Assembly (NCBI GenBank): GCA_958407995.1
Contig: CATYJU010000008.1
Location: 1 to 60,222, forward strand
Length of the DNA: 60,222 nt
Origin: an uncultured Collinsella sp.
GTDB taxonomy: Bacteria > Actinomycetota > Coriobacteriia > Coriobacteriales > Coriobacteriaceae
Direction: 5' to 3'
Positions 49,963 to 58,368 of this stretch are shown piece by piece. The notes under the pieces were generated by a model. That model saw only the letters and a list, made by a program, of their open reading frames with translations, did no database searches and was not told the DNA's origin. Position numbers and translations under genes: made by a program. How positions within the stretch are numbered: position 1 is the stretch's first letter; each line of letters starts with the position of its first letter.

Positions 49963-50206
49963 ATGCTGAACGAGGTGACCGTACGGGGGGTTCACCGCCC
50001 TCAACGTGAAGAGCGGCAAGTGCGTGCTGCAGTTTGAGCTGGACCCGAAGTTCCGTGACTTCATCCCCAAGCTGGTGGAGTTCACGGGGCAGATGCTCAA
50101 CATCCACGTGTACGACGACCAGGAGGTGATGTTCGTGGATAGGGACACCGGTGAGGTCGCCTACGAGGACGCCCCGCTGCTTCTGCCGGGCGTCGCGGGC
50201 GAATGA
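49963..50206 (+). pseudogene. Unknown early phage gene with a poly-G frameshift
   Basis: From ATG 49963 the frame reads MLNEVTVRG and then leaves register at a run of six G (49985-49990). With five G it would continue FTALNVKSGKCVLQFELDPKF and on to LLLPGVAGE, stop at 50206, giving an 80-residue protein. The downstream frame alone could start at GTG 50006, but no ribosome site precedes it. A phase-variable tract, a true mutation or a homopolymer reading error are all possible. Function unknown. Confidence 0.65.
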
Positions 50207-50388
50207 CCCCGATACAGCGCGCCATGTGCGACGAGTGCGCCGCCATGATGCGCGAGTTCTACAAGGACCCAGAGAACGAGAGGAAGTTCCAGGAATGGAA
50301 AAGATCAAGGGAAAGAGGGTGCGCGTCGCAGCCGGCAAGCGAAAGACGCGCACCGCAACGGTTCACTTCCGAACCGAGACCAGTGTAA
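50203..50388 (+). CDS. Small unknown phage protein
   Basis: 61 residues. The ATGA start overlaps the previous stop. The first 40 residues (CDECAAMMREFYKDPENERKFQEW) look genuine, with a CxxC; the C-terminal 20 overlap the next frame and look random. Unassigned. Confidence 0.5.
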   Translation: MTPIQRAMCDECAAMMREFYKDPENERKFQEWKRSRERGCASQPASERRAPQRFTSEPRPV

Positions 50389-50495
50389 CACCCGAGCAGC
50401 GCCGCGAGAGGCTGCAGGCCGTTTTCGCCGCCCTGTTCGTCTGCGCGTGCATCGCCGCCACATGGGCGCTGGAGGCAACAGTATGGCCGAGGTAG
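50295..50495 (+). CDS. Small predicted membrane protein
   Basis: 66 residues: a basic N-terminus (MEKIKGKRVRVAAGKRKTR) and one transmembrane helix at about 42-60 (LQAVFAALFVCACIAATWAL). It overlaps the preceding frame by about 90 bases and the next gene by 13, so it is less certain than the others. Confidence 0.45.
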   Translation: MEKIKGKRVRVAAGKRKTRTATVHFRTETSVTPEQRRERLQAVFAALFVCACIAATWALEATVWPR

Positions 50496-50881
50496 ACGCC
50501 AAGGCCCAGGCCCTCGTGGCCAAGGCGTGCGGCTGGGTTGCCTCGAACCCCGATACATGGGCGAAGCTGCGCCGCATCTGCTACCGCCTGATGCTGGAGG
50601 GCCACGTCATCCAGCGCGACAACGTGTACACCCTGGCGTGCCAGAACGGCATGACCGTGAGCGAGGCCAGCGAGTTCAAGCGCGACCACAACCTGTGGAG
50701 CGTGCTGTCCCGCTACATGGTGCTGCAGCGCCCCTCCATGCTGGCCGCCGTGAGCTTCCGCCGCACGCCGGTGGACTCCGTGGACCTGGTGGGCACGTGG
50801 GAGGCCATCGTGGGCCCAGCCGTTTTCGCCGCCTCCACGCTAACCGAGGCGCAGGGCATCTACGACAGGGGCGCGCAATGA
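50483..50881 (+). CDS. Unknown early phage protein
   Basis: 132 residues, mostly helical, unassigned. Contains AKLRRICYRLMLEGHVIQRD and a helix-turn-helix-like MTVSEASEFKRDHNLWSVLSRYM. GGAGG stands 7 bases before the ATG. The stop overlaps the RusA start (ATGA), so translation is coupled. Confidence 0.65.
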   Translation: MAEVDAKAQALVAKACGWVASNPDTWAKLRRICYRLMLEGHVIQRDNVYTLACQNGMTVSEASEFKRDHNLWSVLSRYMVLQRPSMLAAVSFRRTPVDSVDLVGTWEAIVGPAVFAASTLTEAQGIYDRGAQ

Positions 50882-51243
50882 GGTGCACCGTCACGGTCGA
50901 GGGCCGAATGCCGAGCCTGAACGACTACATCAGCGCCGAGCGCGCCAACCGCTACAAGGCGGCGGCCATGAAGAAGCGCGAGACGGCGCGCGTGAGGGCG
51001 GCGGCCATGCAGCAGCGCGCGCCGCGCTTCGAGCGCCGGGTGACCGTGCGCACCACGTTCTACGAGCCCGACATGCGCCGCGACGCCGACAACGTGGGCT
51101 TCGCGCGCAAGTTCGTGCTCGACGGCCTGGTGGCGGCGGGCGTAATCAAGGACGACTCCCGCAAGTACGTGGAGCAGTGCCCCGACAGGGTGCTCACCGA
51201 CAGGGCGCGCCCCCGCGTGGTCGTGGAGGTGAGCGACGAGTGA
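50878..51243 (+). CDS. RusA-like Holliday junction resolvase
   Basis: A 121-residue endonuclease of the RusA fold, which cuts branched DNA during phage recombination or packaging. Typical opening TVEGRMPSLNDYISAERAN, and the acidic catalytic pattern YEPDMRRDADNVGFARKFVLDGLV with conserved Asp residues, then GVIKDDSRKYVEQ. Four-base overlaps with the genes on both sides. Confidence 0.85.
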   Translation: MRCTVTVEGRMPSLNDYISAERANRYKAAAMKKRETARVRAAAMQQRAPRFERRVTVRTTFYEPDMRRDADNVGFARKFVLDGLVAAGVIKDDSRKYVEQCPDRVLTDRARPRVVVEVSDE

Positions 51244-51797
51244 CCCGCCGAGACAAGGGCAGGCCACACAGGGCGTGGCGCAAGGCCGACCTCGACCGCA
51301 TAGCCGAGCTGGCGGGAAAGGTGCCCGCCCGCGAGATTCGCCGCGAGCTGCGGCTGTCCAAGAACCAGTTGGATAACGCGCGGCGCGTGATCAACGCCAG
51401 CGGCGGCCGCGTGTCCCTGCGCTGCTACCGCCACCGCCTGGAGCTGTGCCCGTCGTGCGGGTGCCGCAGGGCGACCCTCGGCAAGGACGGCATCTGCGAA
51501 CCGTGCAGACGCCAGCAGCAGCTTGAGGCCATAGAGGCCCGCATAGCCGAGCTGCTGCCGAGGCTGACCGCAGAGGAGCGCCACACCTACGAGCGCACCG
51601 AGTGCGGCCGAGAGAGCCGCGCCGACCCCATGCCGCAGGCCCCGGACACCTCGGGCATGAGCCGCTACGCCGCCGACAAGGCAGCAGAGGCGCACGACGA
51701 GGCCATGGAGCGGTGGCTGTGCCGTTACCTGTACCGCAGGGTCAAGGCGGCGCAGAAGCGCAAGGAGCGCATAGAGAAAAAAGTTCCGAAATCCTGA
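51240..51797 (+). CDS. Unknown HTH and zinc-ribbon protein
   Basis: 185 residues from a GTG overlapping the RusA stop. N-terminal helix-turn-helix-like segment DLDRIAELAGKVPAREIRRELRLSKNQLDNARR, then a Cys4 zinc ribbon (CPSCGCRRATLGKDGICEPC, about 73-92), then a long charged helical tail. It may bind DNA as a phage regulator; no family recognised. Confidence 0.65.
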   Translation: MTRRDKGRPHRAWRKADLDRIAELAGKVPAREIRRELRLSKNQLDNARRVINASGGRVSLRCYRHRLELCPSCGCRRATLGKDGICEPCRRQQQLEAIEARIAELLPRLTAEERHTYERTECGRESRADPMPQAPDTSGMSRYAADKAAEAHDEAMERWLCRYLYRRVKAAQKRKERIEKKVPKS

Positions 51798-51839
51798 AAA
51801 GTTTTTATCACTTTTAGTTTTCCCAGTTAGGAGACCCAA

Positions 51840-52136
51840 ATGCTCACGGAAATCATCAGCAAGGCCGTCGCGGACAAGACGGTGGACAGCATCCTGAAGC
51901 GTATCGAGCGCGCCGTCCCCGTGCCCGAGCCGGGCGACGGCGGCTTCGACGCCGCCATGCGCCAGGCGTTCAACATGGGGGCCGCCTGCATGGCCGCGCA
52001 AATCAAGAACGGCCCCGTGCCCACCAAGCGCATCGCGCTCATGGGCGAGGTGGCCCGCGTGGCGTGCCGCGCCCGCCTGGTGGGCATGGAGTGCCGCGTG
52101 GTCGTAGACGAGGAGGCCCGCGCATGCAATCGCTAG
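51840..52136 (+). CDS. Unknown early phage protein
   Basis: 98 residues, helical. LTEIISKAVADKTVDSILKRIE at the N-terminus, QAFNMGAACMAAQIK in the middle. TAGGAG precedes the ATG; the end overlaps the start of the ParB-like gene by 13 bases. Confidence 0.6.
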   Translation: MLTEIISKAVADKTVDSILKRIERAVPVPEPGDGGFDAAMRQAFNMGAACMAAQIKNGPVPTKRIALMGEVARVACRARLVGMECRVVVDEEARACNR

Positions 52137-53407
52137 AGGAGGTCGCGATCTGCGACGTGTACCCCTACGAGCGCGCCGACGGCGAGCCGATGAACCCGCG
52201 CGACTTCACCACCAGGGAGAGCGCCGAGCACATCGCGGGCCTGGCCGCGCAGTTCAAGGCCAACCGCCTCAACCCCGGCCAGCCCGTCATGAAGCCCATC
52301 CTGTACAAGGAAGGCGGCATCTACTGGATCATCGACGGCGAGTGCCGCGTGCGCGCCATGAGGGCCATCGGCACCGAGCGTTTCCTCGCCGAGGTCTACG
52401 ACGACCTGGACGACGCCGAGCTGGCGCGCGTGGAGGCCGCCAAGGCCATGGTGGAGACCGACGCCAAGCTGGGGCTGACCGCCGAGGAGAAGTCGCGCGG
52501 CGTGCAGACCATGCTGGCGCTCGACATTCCCGACGAGGAGGTGGCCGTGGCCGCCCGCACCGACGCGGGCACCGTGGCCAAGGCGCGCCGCGCCGCCCGC
52601 AGGGTGCAGGACGCCGCCTACGACATGACGCTCGACCGCCTGGCCGCCATCGCCGAGTTCGAGGGCGACGACGAGGCCGTGGCCGAGCTGCGCGACTGCA
52701 AGCAGTCCGAATGGCAGCGCGTGTACGCGGGCCTGAAGGCCGAGGCCGAGCAGAGGCGCAACCGCGCCGAGGTGGTGGCGGTGCTTGCCGACGCGGGCGT
52801 CGAGTTCGTCGACGAATGCCCCGAGGGCTTCGCCGCATGCCGCACGTTTTCCGACTACCGCCCCGACCTGGCGGCGCTGGACGCCTACGTGGCCGACAAC
52901 GCGGGCGCGGGGCTTCTGGCCGAGGAGACGTCGTTCGGCGTGACCCTGCTGGCGCCGGTGGCCGAGGGGGCCGACGAGGCCGCACAGGCCGCAGCCCAAC
53001 GCAAGGCCGACTTCCAGGCCGCCTACGAGGACGGCGCGAAGGCCCGCCGCGAGTGGCTTGCCGCCCACGCGGGCGACCTCAAGTCGATGCGCCGCACGGC
53101 TCTGGCGCTGACCGCGTTCGTCATGGAGGCCGAGGCCGTGGAATCGTTCGAGGAGCTGCTGGGCCGACCCATCGACCGCACGCCCACCGAGCTGGCCGTG
53201 GCCATGGGCTGGCGGGCAGCGTGGAACATGAGCGGCTGGACGGCCTGGAGCCTCATGGAAGGCGGCAGCTCCGTGTACCTCAACCGAGCGACGGTCGAGA
53301 ACGTGACCATCATCTACGAGGCCATGAAGGCCGACGGCTACGAGCCGAACGCGGCCGAGACGGAAACCTACGAGGCGTGCATGGCGCGCCTGGGAAGCGA
53401 GGAGTAA
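52124..53407 (+). CDS. ParB-like nuclease-domain protein
   Basis: 427 residues. The N-terminal ~110 residues fit a ParB/Srx fold (ICDVYPYERADGEPMN; IDGECRVRAMRAIG, equivalent to the GxxRxxA motif). A helix-turn-helix-like part follows (LTAEEKSRGVQTMLALDIPDEEVAVAARTDAGTVAKARR, in segments about 135-175). The C-terminal half is Ala/Glu-rich and unassigned. AGGAGG precedes ATG 52124. Phage ParB-like proteins act in DNA binding or modification rather than plasmid partition; no ParA is near. Confidence 0.75.
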   Translation: MQSLEEVAICDVYPYERADGEPMNPRDFTTRESAEHIAGLAAQFKANRLNPGQPVMKPILYKEGGIYWIIDGECRVRAMRAIGTERFLAEVYDDLDDAELARVEAAKAMVETDAKLGLTAEEKSRGVQTMLALDIPDEEVAVAARTDAGTVAKARRAARRVQDAAYDMTLDRLAAIAEFEGDDEAVAELRDCKQSEWQRVYAGLKAEAEQRRNRAEVVAVLADAGVEFVDECPEGFAACRTFSDYRPDLAALDAYVADNAGAGLLAEETSFGVTLLAPVAEGADEAAQAAAQRKADFQAAYEDGAKARREWLAAHAGDLKSMRRTALALTAFVMEAEAVESFEELLGRPIDRTPTELAVAMGWRAAWNMSGWTAWSLMEGGSSVYLNRATVENVTIIYEAMKADGYEPNAAETETYEACMARLGSEE

Positions 53408-54418
53408 ATGAGCGAAGCAGTTGAGGCCGAGATCATCGAGCCCGAGGAGGCGTCAGAGCTGACCGTGGCGTACTCCCCCGCCGTGATCGAGGCCAACTTC
53501 GACGCCCTGGAGGCGCACGTGCGCAGGCTGGTGGCCGACTACGAGGGCGCGACCTACGACATGGGCAAGGACGAGAACGTGAAGGCCGCAAAGCGCGACC
53601 GCGCCTACCTCAACGGCATCGCCAAGGAGATAGACGAGCGCCGCAAGGCCGTGAGCCGCGAGTACACGAAGCCCCTGGCCGCGTTCGAGGACAGGTGCAA
53701 GGCCGTGGCGGGCATCGCGAAGCAGGCAGCCGACGGCATCAAGGCGCAGCTGGACGAGGCCGAGGAGGAGCGCCAGCTGCGCGCGTACGCCAAGCTGCGG
53801 GAGCACTACGAGGAGTTCGCCGGGCTGCTGGCCCCCGTCGTGCCCTATGAGCGTTTCCACGAGAAGCAGTGGACCAACAAGACCTTCGGCGAGGTGAAGG
53901 CGTTCAAGGCCCTGGAGGCCAAGGTAGAGCGCCTGGCCCAGGACTGGGAAACCCTCAAGGCGCAGTTCCAGGGCGAGCCGTTCTACGACGAGGCCGAGCG
54001 CGAGCTGTTCGCCACCCTGGACCTGGGCGCGGCCATAACGGCGGCGCACAAGGCCGAGGAGGAGCGCCGGCGCATCGCCGAGCTGAAGGCGGCCATGGAG
54101 CCGGAACCCGTGGAAGAGCCCGAACCCGAACCCGAAGCGGTGCCCGAGCCCGCGGAATGCCAGCCCGCAGAGTTCCCGCAGCCGCTTGAGCAGATGCCCG
54201 AGCCGCAGCCCGCGCCCATGCCCGCCCCGGTGCCGCCAGCGCCGTCCGCACCGGCACCCGTGGCCATGGCGGGCGACCCGTGGACGGTCGTGGTGCCGTG
54301 CGCCACGCGCGAGCAGATGCAGGGCGTCGCGGCGGCCCTCAAGGCGCAGGGCGTCGTGGGCACCATCATGCACGGCACGGTGGGCCAGGTTTACGAGCGA
54401 ATGAACGGAGGCTACTAG
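53408..54418 (+). CDS. DUF1351 family phage protein
   Basis: 336 residues. The N-terminal ~210 residues match DUF1351: a conserved helical opening, DYEGATYDMGKDENVKAAKRDRAYLN, IAKEIDERRKAVSREYTKPL and EKQWTNKTFGEVKA. A long low-complexity Pro/Glu/Ala linker (EPEPVEEPEPEPEAVPEP onward, about 235-285) leads to a small C-terminal domain PWTVVVPCATREQMQGVAAAL. DUF1351 genes usually accompany phage single-strand annealing genes, as here (ERF follows 1 base later). Confidence 0.8.
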   Translation: MSEAVEAEIIEPEEASELTVAYSPAVIEANFDALEAHVRRLVADYEGATYDMGKDENVKAAKRDRAYLNGIAKEIDERRKAVSREYTKPLAAFEDRCKAVAGIAKQAADGIKAQLDEAEEERQLRAYAKLREHYEEFAGLLAPVVPYERFHEKQWTNKTFGEVKAFKALEAKVERLAQDWETLKAQFQGEPFYDEAERELFATLDLGAAITAAHKAEEERRRIAELKAAMEPEPVEEPEPEPEAVPEPAECQPAEFPQPLEQMPEPQPAPMPAPVPPAPSAPAPVAMAGDPWTVVVPCATREQMQGVAAALKAQGVVGTIMHGTVGQVYERMNGGY

Positions 54419-54419
54419 C

Positions 54420-54992
54420 ATGACCCAGGAACAGCAGTCCATCGACCTCATGGCGGCCGTTGCCCGCGTGCAGCGCGCCGTGGTGGTGCCCAAGGCCAAG
54501 TACAACGCTTTCGGCAAGTTCAGCTACCGCAGCTACGAGGACATAGTGGCCGCGCTGAAGGAGCCGTGCGCCAAGGAGGGCCTGGCGTTCTTCATGACCG
54601 ACGAGCTGGTGCAGATAGGCGACCGCTACTACGTGAAGTCCACGGCGTGCGTGTTCCCCGCCGAGGGCGGCGAGGGCCTGCTGCAGGTGAGCGCCTACGC
54701 CCGCGAGGACGAGCACAAGAAGGGCTCGGACGACGCCCAGGTGACCGGCATGGCGTCGAGCTACGCCCGCAAGTACGCGCTGTGCGGCGCGTTCGCCATC
54801 GACGGGCAGAGCGATCCCGACGCCATGGAGGAGCAGCCCGCGCCCGAGGAGAAGCAGCCGCCCGCAGACGGCCCCTTCACGGCCCACTGCCGCAGCTGCG
54901 GGGCGCGCTACCAGTTCGCCAGCATGCCGCAGTACATGGAGTTCGTGGCCAACAGCCCGTGCTGCCCGCGCCCCGACTGGCAGGTGGAGTAG
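54420..54992 (+). CDS. ERF-family single-strand annealing protein
   Basis: 190-residue recombination protein. ERF core: ARVQRAVVVPKAKYNAFGKFSYRSYEDI, LKEPCAKEGLAFFMTDE, and the signature GTDAQ-like SDDAQVTGMASSYARKYALCGAFAI. The C-terminal part carries CRSCGARYQF and CCPRP, a possible zinc ribbon not present in all ERF proteins. Works with the SSB encoded downstream. Confidence 0.88.
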   Translation: MTQEQQSIDLMAAVARVQRAVVVPKAKYNAFGKFSYRSYEDIVAALKEPCAKEGLAFFMTDELVQIGDRYYVKSTACVFPAEGGEGLLQVSAYAREDEHKKGSDDAQVTGMASSYARKYALCGAFAIDGQSDPDAMEEQPAPEEKQPPADGPFTAHCRSCGARYQFASMPQYMEFVANSPCCPRPDWQVE

Positions 54993-55346
54993 ATGCAGGC
55001 GCTCACCGAGGAGCTGGACGAGCTGACCGACAGGCTGGAGGCCGAGCTGAAGACCTGCAAGGAGTCGGGCTGCCAGTACGCCGAGAACGAGGCCGAGTAC
55101 CGCAAGGCCCTGCGCATCGCCATCCTGAACGAGCGCCAGAAGGGCACGCCCGTCACCATCATCGGCGACGTGTGCCGGGGCCAGGAGCAGATAGCGGAGG
55201 CCAAGCGCCGCCGCGACTGCTCCGAGGCCATCTACAAGGCCTCGCAGGAGGCCATCAACGTAATCAAGCTGCGTATCCGCATGGTGGACGCGCAGATCAC
55301 CCGCATCTGGAACAGCGGGGACGTAACCCAAGGAGGGTATCTATGA
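54993..55346 (+). CDS. Coiled-coil phage protein, unknown
   Basis: 117 residues, helical and strongly charged, with heptad-like patterns in LTEELDELTDRLEAELKTCK and KASQEAINVIKLRIRMVDAQI. It begins directly after the ERF stop and its stop overlaps the ssb start. Siphovirus genes of this size near ERF are common; no function is known to me. Confidence 0.65.
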   Translation: MQALTEELDELTDRLEAELKTCKESGCQYAENEAEYRKALRIAILNERQKGTPVTIIGDVCRGQEQIAEAKRRRDCSEAIYKASQEAINVIKLRIRMVDAQITRIWNSGDVTQGGYL

Positions 55347-55897
55347 GCATCAACCGCGTGTGCATATCCGGCAACCTGACCCGCGACCCCGTGCTGCGCT
55401 CCACGTCTGGAGGCATGTCCGTGCTGTCCATGGGCGTGGCCGTCAACGACCGCCGCAAGAACCAGCAGACCGGGCAGTGGGAGGACTACCCGAACTTCGT
55501 GGACTGCACGCTGTTCGGCACCCGCGGCGAGAAGCTGGCGCAGTACCTCGCCAAAGGCAGCAAGGTGGCCATCGAGGGCAAGCTGCGCTACCGCAGCTGG
55601 AACGACCAGCAGACCGGCCAGAAGCGCAGCGCGCTGGAGGTCGTGGTGGACGAGCTGGAGTTCATGAGCGGCCAGCAACAGCAGCAGGGCTACGCGCCGC
55701 AGCAGTACGCGCCCCAGGCGGCCCCGCAAGCGCCGCAGGCCCGCACGTACGGCCAGGGACGCCACGCCCCGGCACCTGCGCCGCAGCAGCCCGCCTACGC
55801 GCCGCAGCCGGCCACTCAACAGGCGTACGCGCCACAGCATCCAGCGCCGCAGCAGCAGGCCATGCCCGATCTGTACGACGAGGATATCCCGTTTTAG
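55343..55897 (+). CDS. ssb: Single-stranded DNA-binding protein
   Basis: 184 residues. OB-fold in the first ~110: MSINRVCISGNLTRDPVLRS, NFVDCTLFGTRGEKLAQYLAKGSKVAIEGKL, RSALEVVVDELEFM. A Gln/Pro/Ala-rich flexible linker follows, and the acidic tip DLYDEDIPF, which recruits replication proteins. AAGGAGG lies upstream. A phage copy distinct from the host ssb. Confidence 0.95.
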   Translation: MSINRVCISGNLTRDPVLRSTSGGMSVLSMGVAVNDRRKNQQTGQWEDYPNFVDCTLFGTRGEKLAQYLAKGSKVAIEGKLRYRSWNDQQTGQKRSALEVVVDELEFMSGQQQQQGYAPQQYAPQAAPQAPQARTYGQGRHAPAPAPQQPAYAPQPATQQAYAPQHPAPQQQAMPDLYDEDIPF

Positions 55898-55916
55898 GGA
55901 AGGCGACGGCGACACT

Positions 55917-56618
55917 ATGGGCATGGTTATACACGACGACTTCTGGGCGGCCGCGCAGGCCATGCCCGAGAAGCAGCGCGCGCCGTTCATCTACGCCATC
56001 GTCGAGTACCGGTTCACGGGCAAGGAGCCGCAGGGCAGCCCCGCGTGGCTGCCCACCTTCCTGGTGCTCAAGGGCAGGCTCGACATGGGCGACGAGAAGA
56101 GCGAGCGCGCAAGGAAGGCGGCCAACGCCCGCTGGGGCAACAGGCCGGGGAAGGAAGACGCGGTGGACGATGCGGCGGCACGGGCGCAAGCCGATGCGCA
56201 AGCACATGCGGGAGCATATGCGGATACAGATGCAGTCGCACATGCGCAAGCAGATGCGGATGCACATGCAGGCGCATCGAGTTGCGGCAATGCAGAGGTT
56301 GAGGTTGAGGTTGAGTATATAGATAACCCCTTAATCCCCTTTGACGAAATCGTGCATGCGCTCAACGAGGCAGCCGGCACCCGCTACCGCTCAAGCAGCG
56401 CCAAGACCCGCAGGCTGATACACGCCCGCTGGGCCGAGGGCTACCGCCTCCCCGACTTCCTGGCCGTCATCGACACGATGGCAGCCGAGTGGGCGGGCGA
56501 CCCGAAGATGGCCAAGTACCTGCGGCCCTCCACGCTGTTCTCGCCGAAGTTCGAGGACTACGTGAACCGCGGCCCGAGGACCCGGAAGGAGGCCGACGGC
56601 TATGCCGAGTACGACTGA
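55917..56618 (+). CDS. Phage replisome organizer-like protein
   Basis: 233 residues. N-terminal DUF6291-like part (VIHDDFWAAAQAMPEKQRAPF; IVEYRFTGKEPQG). A repetitive Ala/His/Asp linker at about 85-122 (AQADAQAHAGAYADTD onward). The C-terminal Phg_2220_C-type domain: HALNEAAGTRYRSSSAKTRRLIHARWAEGY and KYLRPSTLFSPKFEDYVN. Such proteins bind the phage origin and hand over to a helicase loader, which is encoded next and overlaps by 17 bases. Confidence 0.8.
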   Translation: MGMVIHDDFWAAAQAMPEKQRAPFIYAIVEYRFTGKEPQGSPAWLPTFLVLKGRLDMGDEKSERARKAANARWGNRPGKEDAVDDAAARAQADAQAHAGAYADTDAVAHAQADADAHAGASSCGNAEVEVEVEYIDNPLIPFDEIVHALNEAAGTRYRSSSAKTRRLIHARWAEGYRLPDFLAVIDTMAAEWAGDPKMAKYLRPSTLFSPKFEDYVNRGPRTRKEADGYAEYD

Positions 56619-57330
56619 GTGCCCCCACTGCGGGGCGCAGCTGGAGGTCCGCTACGTGGTGCTGGCTGGCCGCCGCACCTTCTGCGGCTGGAAGCCGTGC
56701 GGCTGCCCGGGTGCCGTGGCGGAGCGCGACGAGCGTTCGCGCCTTGAGGCCAGGGCCAAGGCCGAGGAGGCCGCAGCCAAACGCCGCCGGGCCTACGAGC
56801 GGGCCGGAATCAAGCCCCGCTTCATGACAGCCGCCTCCCCCATGGCCGAGGGCATTGCCGCGAAGGTTGAGCAAGGGCGCGGGGCGTACATCTGCGGCCC
56901 CGTGGGAACCGGCAAGACCCACCTGGCGAGCGCCGTGGCGCGGCTCCTGGTGGACGGCGGCACCAGCGTGAGGGTGACCGACATGCTGGGCGTGCTGGCC
57001 GCCATCAAGGGCACCTACGGCGGCGACGGCACCGAGGACGGCGTGCTGTCCAGGCTCTCCCGCGTGGGGTGCCTGGTGCTGGACGACCTGGGCAAGGAGT
57101 CCCCCACCGACTGGACGCTGGGACAGGTGTTCCGCGTCGTGAACGACAGGTACGAGAACATGAGGCCCGTGGTCGTGACCACGCAGTACGGCAAGAGCGA
57201 CCTCATACGCCGCCTGGCCAAGAACGGCGACGAGGAGACGGCGGTGGCCATCGTGAGCCGCCTGTCGGAGATGTGCGACAAGTACGAGCTGCAAGGCAAG
57301 GACAGGAGGCTATCGAATGGCAAACGTTGA
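56602..57330 (+). CDS. DnaC-like helicase loader
   Basis: 242 residues. N-terminal zinc-binding segment (CPHCGAQLEVRY .. CGWKPCGCPG), then an AAA+ ATPase: Walker A YICGPVGTGKTHLASAVA at about 95-112, Walker B CLVLDDLGKE near 155, sensor VVVTTQYGKSDL, Arg finger region IVSRLSEMC. Loads the replicative helicase at the phage origin. Confidence 0.9.
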   Translation: MPSTTECPHCGAQLEVRYVVLAGRRTFCGWKPCGCPGAVAERDERSRLEARAKAEEAAAKRRRAYERAGIKPRFMTAASPMAEGIAAKVEQGRGAYICGPVGTGKTHLASAVARLLVDGGTSVRVTDMLGVLAAIKGTYGGDGTEDGVLSRLSRVGCLVLDDLGKESPTDWTLGQVFRVVNDRYENMRPVVVTTQYGKSDLIRRLAKNGDEETAVAIVSRLSEMCDKYELQGKDRRLSNGKR

Positions 57331-57712
57331 CACGCTGCCCGAGATCCTGCGCCCCCTCATGGAGGGGCCGAGCATCGAGACGCCCAGGTGCGCCGTGTGC
57401 GGCGCGCCGTGGCCGCTCAACCGCCACCACATCGTGAGGCGCGGGGCGGGCAAGCTGTTCCGCGACGGGCGCGAGGTTCCCAAGCCCACGGTGATGCTGT
57501 GCGGCAGCGGCAACGGCAGCGGCTGCCACGGGCTGGCGCACGCCAACCGGCTGCACTTCCGCTGGGTCAGGGCCGAGCAGAGGTTCTACCGCCCCGCCCC
57601 GCCGGGCTCGGGGCACTGGGAGTACCTGCTGCTGCCGGAACCGACCAAGTACGCGGATGCCCTGGCCATGGACGGCTGGGGGCGGCTGCCGAGGGGCAGG
57701 CGGTGCATGTGA
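57317..57712 (+). CDS. HNH-like zinc protein
   Basis: 131 residues. CAVCGAPWPLNRHHIVRRGAGK shows the first zinc pair and the HH of an HNH core; MLCGSGNGSGCHGLAHANRLHF gives the second zinc pair and final His. Small phage HNH proteins may nick DNA in recombination or packaging. Overlaps the DnaC-like gene by 14 bases. Confidence 0.75.
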   Translation: MANVDTLPEILRPLMEGPSIETPRCAVCGAPWPLNRHHIVRRGAGKLFRDGREVPKPTVMLCGSGNGSGCHGLAHANRLHFRWVRAEQRFYRPAPPGSGHWEYLLLPEPTKYADALAMDGWGRLPRGRRCM

Positions 57713-57957
57713 GCGGGTACGAGCCTTCAAGCGGGTGGAACCTCCCGCCCGGGTGCTTCGAGTCCGACCCCAGGGCACCGTGGAACCGACCCGACCCGTG
57801 GGAGGGCCGCACGTGCCGGGAGTGCCGCTTCTGCGGCCGCGTGCAGGGAGCTGGCGGCGAGGCCGTGTGCGCCTGCGACGCCATGACTGGCGGCGGCCCC
57901 GACGTGGAGGCGGTGGACGAGACAAGCGAGGCATGCGAGTGCTTCGAGTTCGAATAG
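57709..57957 (+). CDS. Small Cys-rich phage protein
   Basis: 82 residues from a GTG overlapping the previous stop. Cys pairs CRECRFC and CACDAM, then CECFEFE at the C-terminus suggest zinc binding. Unassigned. Confidence 0.6.
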   Translation: MSGYEPSSGWNLPPGCFESDPRAPWNRPDPWEGRTCRECRFCGRVQGAGGEAVCACDAMTGGGPDVEAVDETSEACECFEFE

Positions 57958-57968
57958 GAGACGAAACG

Positions 57969-58178
57969 ATGAAGAAGATCTACGCGGTGGCCACGGAGAG
58001 CGACGTGGTGCTGGCGTTCGAGAGCAGATCGGACGCAGACGAGTACGCAGGCGAGCACGACGGCATGGCGGTGCTGCCGGTGCCGTGCGTGGGGGCCTAC
58101 GAGTACCCCAGCGAGAAGCCGGCCACCGACTGGGACCGAATCGCCGACGCTCTGCCGAAGGGAGGCGAGCAGGCATGA
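57969..58178 (+). CDS. Small unknown phage protein
   Basis: 69 residues, MKKIYAVATESDVVLAFESRSDADEYAG-like opening (given here in two parts of the same strand-helix unit: IYAVATES, VVLAFESRSDADEY). Resembles short phage proteins with a ferredoxin-like fold. GGAGA before the ATG. Confidence 0.6.
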   Translation: MKKIYAVATESDVVLAFESRSDADEYAGEHDGMAVLPVPCVGAYEYPSEKPATDWDRIADALPKGGEQA

Positions 58179-58366
58179 GGCTGTACACGTGCGCATGCGA
58201 ACGCTGCGGCAAGGAGGTGCCGGCGACCCTGGCGGGTTACGCCAAGATGGTGCTGAGGAACAGCGCGCGAATCGATGGCAAGGCAAGGGCCTTGTGCCCG
58301 GAGTGCGCCGAGAGCCTGCGGGCGTGGTTCCTCGCAGGCGCGGTGAAGCCGGAAGGAAGGGAGTAG
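58175..58366 (+). CDS. Small zinc-ribbon-like phage protein
   Basis: 63 residues with CACERCGKEVP and CPEC, a probable Cys4 zinc site. The ATGA start overlaps the previous stop. Unassigned. Confidence 0.6.
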   Translation: MRLYTCACERCGKEVPATLAGYAKMVLRNSARIDGKARALCPECAESLRAWFLAGAVKPEGRE

Positions 58367-58368
58367 CC

